From Gaeumannomyces sp. JS-464 (taxonomy: Eukaryota > Ascomycota > Sordariomycetes > Magnaporthales > Magnaporthaceae): a stretch of DNA of 64,000 nt. Below, piece by piece: positions 20,615 through 31,974 of this stretch (its first letter is position 1; every line of letters begins with the position of its first letter). The stretch is taken from NCBI GenBank assembly GCA_002197995.1, contig NGZR01000004.1:2294001-2358000 (forward strand), given 5' to 3'. The notes under the pieces were generated by a model that saw nothing but the letters and a program-made list of their open reading frames with translations, did not search any database and was not told the DNA's origin. The translations under genes and the position numbers were made by a program.

Positions 20615-23600
20615 TCAAGCGTGTCTGTCTTTGCTCCTAGTTGTGAGGACCCCACTGCCGCTCCAGAACAGAGACAGGAGACCAATGACTATGGTTGCAG
20701 GAACCGAGGGATTCTGTAAGTCGTCAGGGAAAACTGCGGTTTTCCATGCAAAGTAGCCGAAAGGACCGGCCAGCATGAAGAAGTGATAGAGAGCAACATA
20801 GAAGAAAGACACGGCAAAGACCGGCTCCAGTCCCCAGACAGACCGAGTCTGGTCTCCCTCGAAAGTCTTTGCTCGTTTGGGGATACACTCGAGGTTCTCG
20901 GCGCTGGTCAGCTGCGGGATGCAGTCGTGGGGTATGGGCCACGTGCAAGGGACCGGACAGCTGTAGAAGTACGCCTGGAACACGTGAGGCGGATCGGGGG
21001 ATTCTTGGCGTCGGAATTGCCGGCCCGGGGTTTGTAGTGATAGTCCAGGTGTGTGGGAAGATCGGAGTACTCTCGGACCATTCTCCCGGGAGTCAACCGG
21101 CGGAACTTGACACAACGGCTCGACGTCAGCGCATGCACAAGAGGGGGTGGTAATCAAGACAGCAAGACAGAGTGATGCAACAGAGCCACGTACCTTGGTC
21201 ACTTCACAGTAGTCCAGGCGCCATATTGAGAGCCATAGTCTCAGCCGACCTCGCTGGGCTTCATAGCACTCTCTCAGCTGCTGAAACAGGTGTTGGTCGG
21301 TACTTGCGTCGTTCACGGTAATCTGTGCTGTTGCCACGCTCCGCCAAGCTGCCTGGACGCCAACCAGTATCCACCATTGATTGGAAAGGTCTGGCTCCGG
21401 TAGACTGGCCTGAGTTTGCCCAGCTGACGCCAGAGGTCCAGAGGTGATGGAAGGATCTGATGAGGTGATTTGACGGTTGCCGGCAGCCGGCAGGTTCTGT
21501 CTGAGTACGAGGCTTCCCAATGAAGCGTTCAACGATGGAGTGTATCTTCGAGCCGCTGCTGATGATCCGGCCGGGCTTGCGGGGACTTCCAGTATCCTGC
21601 TCTTTTCTTGGGGGTTCTGCATCTGGGCGGCAACTCCGGTTTGTCTCCCACAAGATCGAGTACCTCTTTTACTGACTTCTCTTTTCGAGCGTCATCTCCT
21701 CCCACTGCAGCGAGCCGCAAGACTGTGAGGTGTTCAGCCTAAACGTATCATTGAGCACCCCAGGGCAGCTTTTGACTTACACATTTCCAGAAGATGCGAG
21801 TCTCGCCATCCCGCAGTAGCCGTTTTCGCGGTTCGAGGGGCCACCAGTTCCACCTCACCTGCGTGTAGTCCTCCACGCATGACTTCAGTCTATTCGCCAG
21901 AGAGTGATCCTCTTGCTGTGACATCCATATGTCCTCTTTGGGTATCGATCGAAGTACACGCACCAACCAGGTCGGCAAGAAGAGGAGCATGAAGTCTCTG
22001 AGCAGTGTTTCGTATGATGCAGCCCGTCGTAGAAAGTCTTTGAGCTCGGAAATATGTGGGTATTCTTCGTCGTCGGATTCGTCGTCGGAGTCATCGTCAG
22101 AGCTTGAGGCAGAGGCATCAGGCTCTTGTTTCTGGCCGAAGGTGCCATCGTGATGACCTGTGGACCTATCCGCGATGCCCTGGAGCCAGTTTTCCACGTT
22201 GAGCTGATCGTACGGGGCGACATGCGCGTCAACTCGATTGCCGTCCCAGCCGTCCTGGTCCTGCTGGACATAGATGGCCAGCTGATGGCTGATGCGGAGC
22301 CTCCCATGGCGGCTTCGCAGGAGCCTGGCGACGGCTTTCTCTGCCTCGGTGCTGGCTTCTGATGTCAAGTTTTTGTGGAAGGACTTCAGCAGCCGCCGCA
22401 TATTCTGCACGAAGCGTTGCGTGCCCATCGCTGGCGTCGCCTTGTCACAAAGTGCTCTGAACTGCGGCTCCTCAGTCAGGAATATCCTTATCAGAGTCTT
22501 CCCGGTAAGCCCTGCGCTTGTCGTCTCATCGGTGGCTTGGGAAGCGATGTCGTCGTCGTCGGACGCAACGGACCGAATGTCGAAATCGGCGTGATGGTCT
22601 TGGAGTGATTTCGGCCAGGCGGCATTGAAGACCTCGACGGCTTCGTGGGCGGACTGCCTGGAAGACTCTGCCAGCGTCTGCGCCCGTGAAGCTGATCCAT
22701 ACCCTGAATCTCGATCCGCGCTCTTCTGCATGATGCGTCCTCTCCAAGCGCCGCTGTAATACGGAACGGGCTCGCTCGTGTTGCCTTTCAACGACGCCAC
22801 GCACATCCACTCCTGTGTTCTCACGAATGCCTCAACTGCGCGCCGCCCCAAGCCCCGAGCACAATCCAAGGGCGCCCGATTCTCTTTTTCTTTCGTGGAG
22901 CGAAGGGCCAGCTTGGGCGAATTGTACCCTCGAATGTGGATCGTGACAAGCGGAAGATCATCATCGCAGACCTTGTCTACGAACCATCGAATATGGCCAA
23001 CTCGACCGATGAGAAGAAGGATGGCGAAGATCTTTCGGTAACTTCGCCGATGATGTGTTTGCGGAGATCCCGGTCCCTGGTATTGGCCTTCGCCGTCGGG
23101 TGAGACTATCCTCTTGGCTAATTGTCGAATCTCGTCTTGGTGTTGGTGAAGTCGCTTTCGCCGCTTTGAGGGTATGCTCAAGGACTTCCTTTGCAGCCTG
23201 TCCCGATCGTCCCGACTGACATTGAGGAGTTTTATGCTCCCCGAGGTCATCAAAGCACTGAAGATGTTTGTCTCGTTGATGAGACGGTCGAAGTCGCTCT
23301 GTGGGAGGAACTTGTGCGACGGGTCAACCGAAGAACGGTCGATAGCCCGCGCTAGGTGTCTCCGCAGTTCCGCAGCTGACAGCCCAGTTCCTAGAGGCTT
23401 CTGATTGCCTCCTGCTGGTTCGGGTTGGGCCCTCTGTGTTGTATCTGTTTTGCTCGGTGGGCCGATGATACTTTGAATCGTCTGGGAATCTGTAGGGTAG
23501 TCAGACTTCCCTGGACTCCAAGGAAGCCCCCAGCCCCATATAGGCGCGAGCACGGCTTCATCATCTTGTGACTGAGTGCCCGACAACGGTTGGGGGTCGT

Positions 23601-25440
23601 TGTTCTACGTTGCCACGGTTGGATCAGCGATTGGCCACAGCCTCACTTGCGAATCATCTTGTCTGATGAACCGCGAATCTCTATTTCTTACCACGGAAAG
23701 ACTGATTGAGCTGGCGCCGTCGCGCTTTAGGGAGTCCGATTTCATTCCCTGGAGGAGTGTGCGGTATAGTCCATCGAGACCCGGGGGGATAGACTGGATT
23801 GCCGCTTCGATCGCACCCGATTCTTCACCCTGACGGTCAAGGTCCAGAACTTGCTTCACCACGAGACGCGCCCATATGAAGACCCCTTGTGCGCGGGCTG
23901 TGATCAAAGCCGGAATCGCAGATGACGTTCGTTTGCTGAATGTAGAGAGCTGGTTTCGCACGTAGGTCGAGATATCCTCGCGATTCTGATGCTCAAGGCA
24001 TATTTCGAACGCACCGTCCAGGGTCAGAATCGGGTAGTGACGACAAGTGAAGCAGACGCGAAACTGTAAGCCGAGGGACGGGGGGCTCCGGAGCAAGGAC
24101 TTGAACCACTTGACCAGGTCGACCGCATTCTGTTCGTCACATTCGTCTAACGCGTCGACAAACAACCAGACTGAGCGAGTCTTTAGGACGTTCGGAAAAG
24201 ATAGCTCGAAAAAGCGCTGCAGTTGTTCCTGATGCCACTGCCATTTTTCACCCGGCTCGCCGATTTCCTTACGGTTTTTTTCGAAGGTGTCGACAAGATC
24301 GGGCAGTGCGTCGGGTACCTGGCTGAGGACCTGATGAAGAAGTGACCTGTAAAGGCCAAGAGGAGACCTTTGGAGTTTATCGCCGCGACCGTGGAAGAAG
24401 AACGAGAGAACGAGGTCGTTGTTTTTGGCGTCAGGCACTTCCATATGGTTGTTAAGGGCGTATTTTAGCAACGTCGATTTCCCGGAGCCCGGCTTTCCCT
24501 TAATCCAGAGCAGGCCTCGATCGCAAGCGGCCCAGCTCCGATACGTTTCGTGTCGAAGCAGCCACTCGCATGTCCCCGTAACGGCGCGGTTAATGTCATG
24601 GGAGCGATTGTACATTTGCGGAAAGGCGAGCGATTTGAGGCAATCTTGTAATGGCTGTGGAGGTTTATGTGTGCCTGAGCGATACCATTAGAGTTAAAAG
24701 TGAAATAAGTTAATATTGATTACGATGGGAAATGGAAACTAACATGCGTTAACATATGCTCGCCGGTCTATCTAGCTAGTCAGCCTCTTTGCCTGCCCTT
24801 TAGTTTGAAGAGTCGTCGCCGTTATCCGAAGACTTGGGCTTCTTGGGCGTATGTCCATACCAACAACCTTGTCCCTGCCAAAGATGTCACCATGTTGGTG
24901 GAATAGCTTCCCTCCCGTCATGTCCCCGCAGACGATCTGGCTACCGCCGCTTCCCTCGGGCTCATCAGGTTGTAGGACTGCCAAATCCTCGATCGCCTTT
25001 TTCAATTCGTCCATCTGGGCCGCAGTCGCCGTTTCGAACGTACGGTCGGCTGCCACCATCTGCACGTCCTTTAAAATGGCCTCCATAAGCGCTTCGACTC
25101 GCTTGCCCTTTCCAGTGGCCGTAGCTAGGAACCGATCATACTTGGCTCGGAAAGATTGACCCTTCCACTCCTTGGCTTTGTCGAACACCTTTTGCAGCTC
25201 CTCGACCTTCGTTTGGCAGCTTTCGAGGAGGGACTGGATTGCCGAGACTTTGTCGTCGTCGATTTGGGCTGTCTTAGCTTGGGTATTAATAGTTTCGAGG
25301 GTTTTCTGCACAACGGGAAGCCTCTCGCCCACGGCTTTGAATGCGCCTGGAAGGCCCTTGTAGCCTTTAATGAAGTTGTAGGTCGCGCCAGTAAATTCCA
25401 GGGCGTTGATAATAGCGCCGACGATTCCGAGGCCCGACAT
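20615..25440 (-). CDS. SesA-like/NACHT NLR-type receptor with C-terminal membrane segments
   Basis: Five-exon model: 24861-25440; 23692-24674; 21781/21783-23571; 21194-21722; 20615-21105. Exon 1 is a helical domain starting MSGLGIVGAIINALEFTGAT and containing PGAFKAVGERLPVVQKTL, like the SesA N-terminal domain of fungal NLRs. It ends in the Gly-rich CGDMTGGKLFHQHGDIFGRD. Exon 2 joins through CLKSLAFPQMYNR to NACHT: Walker A GKPGSGKSTLL, Walker B WLFVDALDEC. No ankyrin, TPR or WD repeats follow. A 120-bp intron carrying an in-frame TAG (23605-23607) would join NACHT to an open frame with IRWFVDKVCDDDLPLV, an acidic Ser/Asp stretch and a tail with two hydrophobic segments (near FFYVALYHFFMLAGPFGYF and TIVIGLLSLFWSG). 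About 1,450 aa. Single-base shifts are needed near 21605 and 20995. Without the 120-bp splice these are two adjacent genes: a 549-aa SesA-NACHT protein and a downstream frame that lacks a nearby ATG. Probable self/non-self or defence receptor by family. Confidence 0.72.
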
Positions 25441-25888
25441 TGTTGGACGTGGGGAAAGCTTGAGGGGTAGTGCTTGCTAAGGGGCAGTAAAAACTTAACC
25501 AAAGGCTGCAATCCAGCTCCATGGAAAGTTGGTTAGGAGAAGAATAAAAGCCAGGTAGGGCCGGCTGAGCATTTATGGGCTGCCAAGTACAGGCAATGGT
25601 TATGCTGCAACGAGAACGGGTTGGAAGGGCTGGGCAAATCAGAAGGGATCCCGGGCTGCGGGGGCTGGGTGATGAGTGCAGAATTAGCTGCAACAAAAGC
25701 GGGCTAACGGGGCAAACAAATCGGAAGGGCTGCGGGCTGCAGGCTACGGACGCGCCGATACTGCCCTGCAAATCCATTGGGGCAACAGCGTCCTTGTGGG
25801 TGTGGCACAACAGGTCACACGCAGGGTCTGCGGATGAGGAAATCTCTGGCCAGACTTAGCTCGCACACTCCAAACCAAGAAGGGAAGA
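25441..25888. other. Promoter region of the NACHT gene
   Basis: Un-RIPped DNA between the NLR start and the copia target site. No gene seen. Confidence 0.5.
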
Positions 25889-25893
25889 CACCG

Positions 25894-26063
25894 TGATGGA
25901 GGTGCGCGACAACAGGCACCCGAAGTGATTGGTGATTGTTACTTGACTACTCTACTCGATCGCGGGCTAGGGCGCGCGCAGGCCAAAATACCAGGGCCAG
26001 TGCATAGGCCTAGAGCTGTGGGGCACCAGTTGCCACCCACGTGACTCCAGGCCACCTTTGACA
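25894..26063 (-). repeat. Copia 3' LTR (170 bp), nearly unmutated
   Basis: Starts TG and ends CA. Aligned to the other LTR over 170 bp without gaps, it differs at 12 sites, and at all of them this copy has the C or G state. Confidence 0.92.
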
Positions 26064-29000
26064 CCCCCCCGTAGGCCATGCAACGGCCCTAAAGGTATCA
26101 CGAGCCCGCATTTACGTAGTAACCCTCCAAGTCCGTGGTGTTTCCCTGGTTTTCCTGTAAGCCGTCTACTGCGGCATTTGCTGCATTCCCAGCTGAACAA
26201 CAAACCTCGCCTATCCCTCCGCCGTTAAGCCCTTCGTGAAACCGTCCGCCTTTATGTTGGCCGTGCCAACGAGCTTAAGGGTGAAGAGTTAACGCTTTAC
26301 AGTATCGATTACCCACTTGTAGCGGAGGTCGATTATACGGGTGCGGGTTGATTCCAACGGGTTTAGCACCGTCGTTTGGGCGTTAGCGCTGTCCGTGTGC
26401 ACCACCAAAGTTTTTCGCTAAGGGTATCCAGTTTCCCTTAGAATGCCCTTAATCCAAAGCAAAGCCCGGCCCGTTAGCAAAAGGTTAACGAACTCCGCTT
26501 CCGTTGTTAACGTCGTTACAAAAGTTTGCTTTTTTAATTGCCAATAGATAGGACCACCCGCTAGCATAACAATTACGCCGCCTATAAATGCCCTCGTACG
26601 AAGGCAGTTAGCGAACGAGGCGTTTCCGTAGGCTTTTAGGCCCATCGCTTCGGCATTGTAAGTAGGCCCGCCAAAGGTGAGCGCGAGCCTTTTAATGCTA
26701 ATAATGTAGCGCTAAAAGTGCTTTAGTAGTGCCAAATGTTCGTTGCCGGGATTGGCGTTAACCTTTTGCAACCTTTTTACGGTATACGTGATATTAAGGC
26801 GAGTAATGCCAATAAAGTAGTTAATACTCGCTATTTCCAACTGGTAGCGCAAAACCTTTTCGTGCGGGAAAGGGTCCCAGGTAATCGGCATTACAAAGCT
26901 AAAGGGCTAGGGCGTTTTTATTACCTTAAGGTCCTCCCGTTCGTATTTGGTAATGATTTTATTAATATAATCGCGTTGGTAAAAGCTTATAGTTCTTCGT
27001 TAGCGATCCCTTACAACCTATATGCCGAGGAACGTTTTTGCGTTACCTAAAGCGGTTATTTCGAACCGGTTACCCACCTCGTTAGCGATGGTTTTAATTT
27101 CCGTAACCGTACGGGCGGTAATTTGGAAGTCGTTCACGTAAAGCAATAGCATAGCGCCCGTTTCCTTTTTGCGGTAAAGGCAAACGTTTTAGTAAATCGG
27201 CTTAAAGTTAAATGCCTCGAGCTTCGGAGTGATCGTTTAATACCACCATAAAAGCGATTTGCGAAAGCCGTAAAGTGCTTTTTTTAGCCGGTAATAGTAG
27301 CCTTTTTACCTAACAAAAATGCCCTAAAGTTGCTATACGTATACCATAACGTTATTAAGTACGATGGCGCCGAAATAAGCAGCCACGAAGTCGAACTGTT
27401 AGCACTTAAGGTTATTAACGGCCATAAGCACAAAAAACACCCTCGTAAATGCTGCATAAGCGATTACCGCGTACGTTACAGCCTTATCCTCGCCCGGAGT
27501 ATCGTCGTAATTGCCGCAAACGACCTAACGCGTTTTGATTTTTTTAAAGGCGCCGTTAAGCGTTAGCTTGGGCACGTATACCCATTTGCCCGGTAGTGCT
27601 TTAGCACCCGGGGGCAATTTTTTTAGCACCCACGTGCTTTTTTCGAGCAACGTATTAATTTGCTTTTGCATTGCTAGCTTATAATATCGCCCGTATTCGG
27701 CCTCGTGCTTTACCGCGTCGTAGTAATGGGCCGGAATATACGGTGTTCCCGGCGCCGTGGCGACGTTAAGGAGCGCGAGGTTGGGGATTTTAAAGCCGCT
27801 AATTTTTTGGGGCAAAACGATATCGTTATCCGGGTACGTAACGTTAACGAGTGCAAAGCCCGTTTTTCGGGCAGTTTCCTCGGCAACCTCGGTATTCGTA
27901 TTAAAGCTATAAAAGCTCTCGTTGTTTCCGGCGCTTTTAGGGTTACCCGAATCCTTTTCCGCCACCTTTTTAATATTTTTAAGCTCGAAGCGAGCCGTTG
28001 TAAATGCCTCCACGGGCTCCCTCTTTTTGCAGGTTTTTGGTGTTAGGACTTCGTAATGTTTAAAGGTCGTTAAGCGCTCCCTTAATTGCCGGTTACTCGG
28101 CGGGGGCGGCCGCTTTTTGCAGGTCCTTTTTTTAAGCGCTGCGGGCACCGTAACCGCCTCGTTACCAGTACGCGAGCTCGGAGTTTTTTCAAATGTTAGT
28201 ATGCCCGGGCCGGCGGGCTCTTTAAGCTTTTTAGGCTTTGCAACGGCAAGCTCCTCGTCCTCCGCTTCGGTTTCCCCGGTTTTTTCCGCAGGCGATAAAT
28301 TATTATTACCTCCGGGGCCGGCAATATCGCCAATTGCACCGGTGTTACCATCGTTATTATTAGTGGAATTAATAGTTAAGCTAGTATTATAAACCTAAGT
28401 GCCCATTGTAAAGTAAAGGTTTTTAATAACGGCTTCGTTAACCTCGTTAGTGGTGATCGCCTTTTTAATAAAGTTATAAGGCGATTTCCGGCGTTTACTA
28501 GCGCCCTCGTTAATCCGTGCGTTACGGTAACGGAAAACCTTATCGGTACCGTCCGGCTTAACTAGCAGGATTTCGTTATGGAAGCCTTCCCAGCCCATAA
28601 GCCGGCCCCTCGTTGCTTTGGGGGCCATTTTATCGGCTTTGGCCTATTTGCCGTTTTTAATTAGCACCCAGGCGACCGCGCCCCAAATGCGGAAGGTACG
28701 GATTAGTGGTTGGTAATACTCCTCGTTAAGGCCGATTGCTTTTGCCCACGCCTCGTGCGGGCTTTCCTTGCCGCCAAAAGCTATATTTGGGGTGTAGTTT
28801 AGCACCCTCCTCGCCGCCTGCAAAGCATATACCCAATACTTTTTATGCAAGCCGTTAGCGTTAATCCCGGTGCGAGCCGCGTTAAATATAATACGGTTAG
28901 CACGCTTAACGATGCTATTTATCTCCGGGCATCGCGCCGGGTTAATTTCGCAAGCTTTACTTCGAGCAATGCAATAAGCCTTTAGCTTTTCCAGGTTAAA

Positions 29001-31127
29001 CTCCGTGCCACCGTTCGTATGGATTGCTTATATTTTAATACCTAACTGGAGTTTAATATAGTTAATTTAATTACAAACCTTCGTAAAAATCTCCGTATTA
29101 GCTTTGCTAATTGCAAAAATCACCCAGCCAAAAGTAATTACCTTATTAATAATATAAACGGCGTAATTGTATCCGCCGTATAAAATAGGCGAAATGGTTA
29201 ATGTATCCATATAAATACGGCCTAAAGGGCGGGTAATGCGGTGGAAGTAACGATTGCCGATAATTTGGGTCGCTTTGCTTTCCAAACAACCGTTACAAGT
29301 ATGCTTTAATGCCTCGAGGTAGCTAACTTTAATGCTTGCAACGCGGCAAGCCGTTATTACCGCCTCCTTATTAACATGCATTAGGCGCCGATGCATTATT
29401 ACGTAAGGCACCGGGCGCCTTATCGTGGTCGGTGCGTTAACCTCCGTCGGTCGGTTTCCTCCGTTAGGTGCGTTGCCCAAAGCTATAAGGCCCGGGGGCG
29501 CGCTTGCGGGCACGTTAACGTTAGCGATTAGTACGTTATTGTTAATTTGGTAACTGCTTAACCATTTATTATCGGGCGTTACGAAGTGATCGGTTTAATC
29601 GTCCTTTAAACCTGCTTTGCGCATCCTGCCAAGGTTAAAAAGGTTAAAAGGGGACTTAGGCGTAAAAATTGCTTATAGGGTAACTGTAGTAACGCCCGTC
29701 TTATTGCGCTAATGCATTTCGACGGTGCCCTTCTTAACGGAAACTTGGGCGCCGCCGTTGGCCGTGGTAGCGTTATAAGGGACCTCGCGCTTCCTTAGCG
29801 AGGTAAACCACTTGCGATCGTTAAAATGGTGCTTAAACGAGCCGGAATCGATTATTACGGCGTTACGGGCACTGTTAATATTGCTTAAAGCGGTATTGGC
29901 CATGTTGTATTAGCTGGCACTGCCCGATTAACCGGCATACCACCAGTAATCGGCAGCCCTCGGGTTAGCTATAGCCTCGTTGGCTGCCTTATGCCTCGTT
30001 GGAAGCGCCGCTCCGGATATTTAGCCTTTTAAACCTCCTCGAGCTTAGGGTGCAAAAGCTAGCAGTTGTTATCACCGCCCTTGTAATGCTTACCGCACTT
30101 ATCGTGGTGGGGAGCACGCGAAACGATAGTGCAACCCTTTTTACTGCAAGGCTTCGGCTCCTCCTTCGGCCCTTAAAGTCCCTCCGGCTTTTTATTGGTG
30201 TTAGCCATGGCCCTCGATTCCGAGGCCTTTATAACCGCCGTATTTTTAAGCACTTTCGAAATAAAGTTAGCGGGAATGCGGCGCTCGCTTTTACAACTCC
30301 CTAAAGCTATAGCCACCGCAAAAGGGTAAGTGGCGCTAAGCCCGTTAACGAGGCTCCTTATAAGCATTCGATCCGGAATGTTAATATTGGCCTAATCCAG
30401 GGCCTGCTTTACTTGTAGCCAACGGTTCGTATACTTTTTAACGTTACCGTCGAACTTTTCCACCGAAATTGTATAGTGTTCGTTAATTAAGGCGTCGAAA
30501 CGGCCGTTAGCGGTAATTCCAATGGTGCTAACTACCTTATCCCAAAAAGCCTTTGGGTCCTAATCCTTATCGTTTTTAGGGCGGTCCCAGCCGGCCTTTT
30601 CCAGATCCGTAGTTACCTTTTCGATACTGTTACGAATGCAGTACCATGTTAATATCCTTTTAAAGGCCCATAACTATACAGCTTCGTCGTCCTCCGTTTT
30701 AGCCGGTTTGGCCGGAGGGTTAGCAAATATAAAGGAGATGTTGCGAGAAGCGGTTAAATGCACCCGGATGGTGCGCTTTTATATTTCCAGGTTAAAAGGC
30801 CCTAGCAGGTCCGGGACTTTTACTGCGACTTCGCGGTATTCCGCCATCTCGGCGACTTTATTAGCACTTTTAACGCGTACAAAAGCGTTGGATTGCAAGG
30901 AAAATGGTGCCTTTAAGCGCTGAAAGGGTTATTATTATTGCTTTGTTATGGTTGTTAATCGGCGCCGAACGCGGCCTTGTTAATTATCGTTTAACGGTTT
31001 TTTAACTGCTGCGCCTCGCCCGTAATCTACGGCGGGAAAACGCAAACAACGGGAAACAACTCGTGCACTGTTAATTTTTCCTAATTAGGCAAAAATATCG
31101 TTAACGGCAGCGCGAGGGCTTATAACC
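26064..31127 (-). pseudogene. Copia Gag-Pol polyprotein remnant
   Basis: Open segments in several frames preserve protease, integrase, reverse transcriptase and RNase H signatures in Ty1/copia order (integrase before reverse transcriptase). Every segment is cut by stops produced mainly by C-to-T and G-to-A change. The longest open stretches are 27525-28148 and 29067-29513. It cannot encode a working polyprotein as it stands. Confidence 0.88.
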
Positions 31128-31297
31128 TGATGGAGGTGCGCGATAACAGGCACCCGAAGTGATTAGTAATTGTTACTTAACTACTTTACTCGATCGCGGG
31201 CTAAGGCGCGCGCAGGCCAAAATACCAGGGCCAGTGCATAGGCTTAAAGCTGTGGGGCACCAGTTGCCACCCACGTAACTTTAGGCCACCTTTAACA
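31128..31297 (-). repeat. Copia 5' LTR (170 bp), RIP-mutated
   Basis: Same length as the 3' LTR, with 12 transitions, all C-to-T or G-to-A. Confidence 0.92.
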
Positions 31298-31449
31298 CAC
31301 CGCCGAAAGCGGGCTGTGGCTAGCTAAATGCCGCAAAGCTTTAAGGCTGTAATAGCTCCTGCTAAAACACATCCACAGCCAATCATTTCCACGTCGCAGC
31401 ACCGCAAATCGTGCTTTAACGCACGACGATTAGCCAGCGGCGTTCCAGG

Positions 31450-31827
31450 ACTAACAGTAGGCTCGTTAGTCCCCCGCACCTCCGGCCGGGCCCTGGGGGT
31501 CCCGAAACCTTCCAGCCAAAAACCCGGCCCCACCCTTTTATCGGCATACTCGCCGGCCGAACGCACTACTACCACCCGCAGCGCTTTACAACGCCCTGGC
31601 GTATATACATACGCCCTACCGCCGATTGCCCGTTCATTAACAAGGAGCGCCAGAACGCGGCCCGACATCCGTGTGCTTTCGGGTTTAATTCTGCTAGCCG
31701 CCGGATAGCAACATGTAGCCTAATGTTTAGCTTAGGTAGCGCTAGCACGTTATATGCCCCTTGGGAGGCAGGCTGGTAAATCCCGATTTACTAACGTTTA
31801 AATATACTCTTTCTCTCTTTCTCTCTT
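31450..31827 (+). mobile_element. LINE 3'-end fragment (copy C) with TCTTTC-type tail
   Basis: Matches the LINE end near 44.38-44.76 kb, from the TAACAGTAGGCTCGTTAGTC region through ACTACTACCACCCGCAGCGC to the AATATACT end. It is followed by a CTTTCTCT simple repeat (31807-31827), and the full-length LINE starts directly after. The sequence 31303-31449 between the copia element and this fragment is not assigned. Confidence 0.75.
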
Positions 31828-31974
31828 ATTAGCTAGCGACCTTCCTCGAATTCACCAATTCTTGGCATTACGCTGTTAGTGCACACTGCCAAATTGCATA
31901 CAAATCCTTAACACCCGCCAATTAGCGACCCAACACCAATAACCACGCCCGCTAACGGCGCTGGCGACGGCAAC

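Larger units (their letters stand above)
25894..31297 (-). mobile_element. Complete Ty1/copia retrotransposon, RIP-inactivated
   Basis: A 5.4-kb element with two 170-bp LTRs and the 5-bp target duplication CACCG (25889-25893 and 31298-31302). Orientation is minus. Domains in coding order: Gag-like region (about 31.0-30.1 kb) with a CCHC-like knuckle near 30.1 kb; aspartic protease near 29.9 kb with IIDSGSFKHHF; GAG-pre-integrase and integrase (29.5-28.6 kb) with HRRLMHVNK, CNGC and YMDTLTISP; reverse transcriptase (about 28.1-27.0 kb) starting near WVLKKLPPGAKALPGKWVY; RNase H (26.65-26.42 kb) with TTEAEFVNLL. Stops are scattered throughout and the internal part is rich in TpA. A purine run (GGGGGGG on the minus strand) abuts the 3' LTR, and GGTTATAAGCCC, a candidate tRNA primer site, follows the 5' LTR. 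Confidence 0.92.

Noticed and set aside
21748..23586. Independent gene starting near 23586
   Set aside because: The frame begins at TTG with no nearby ATG. A GTAAGA...CTCAG intron puts it in phase with the NACHT exon, so I merged them, while noting the two-gene alternative.
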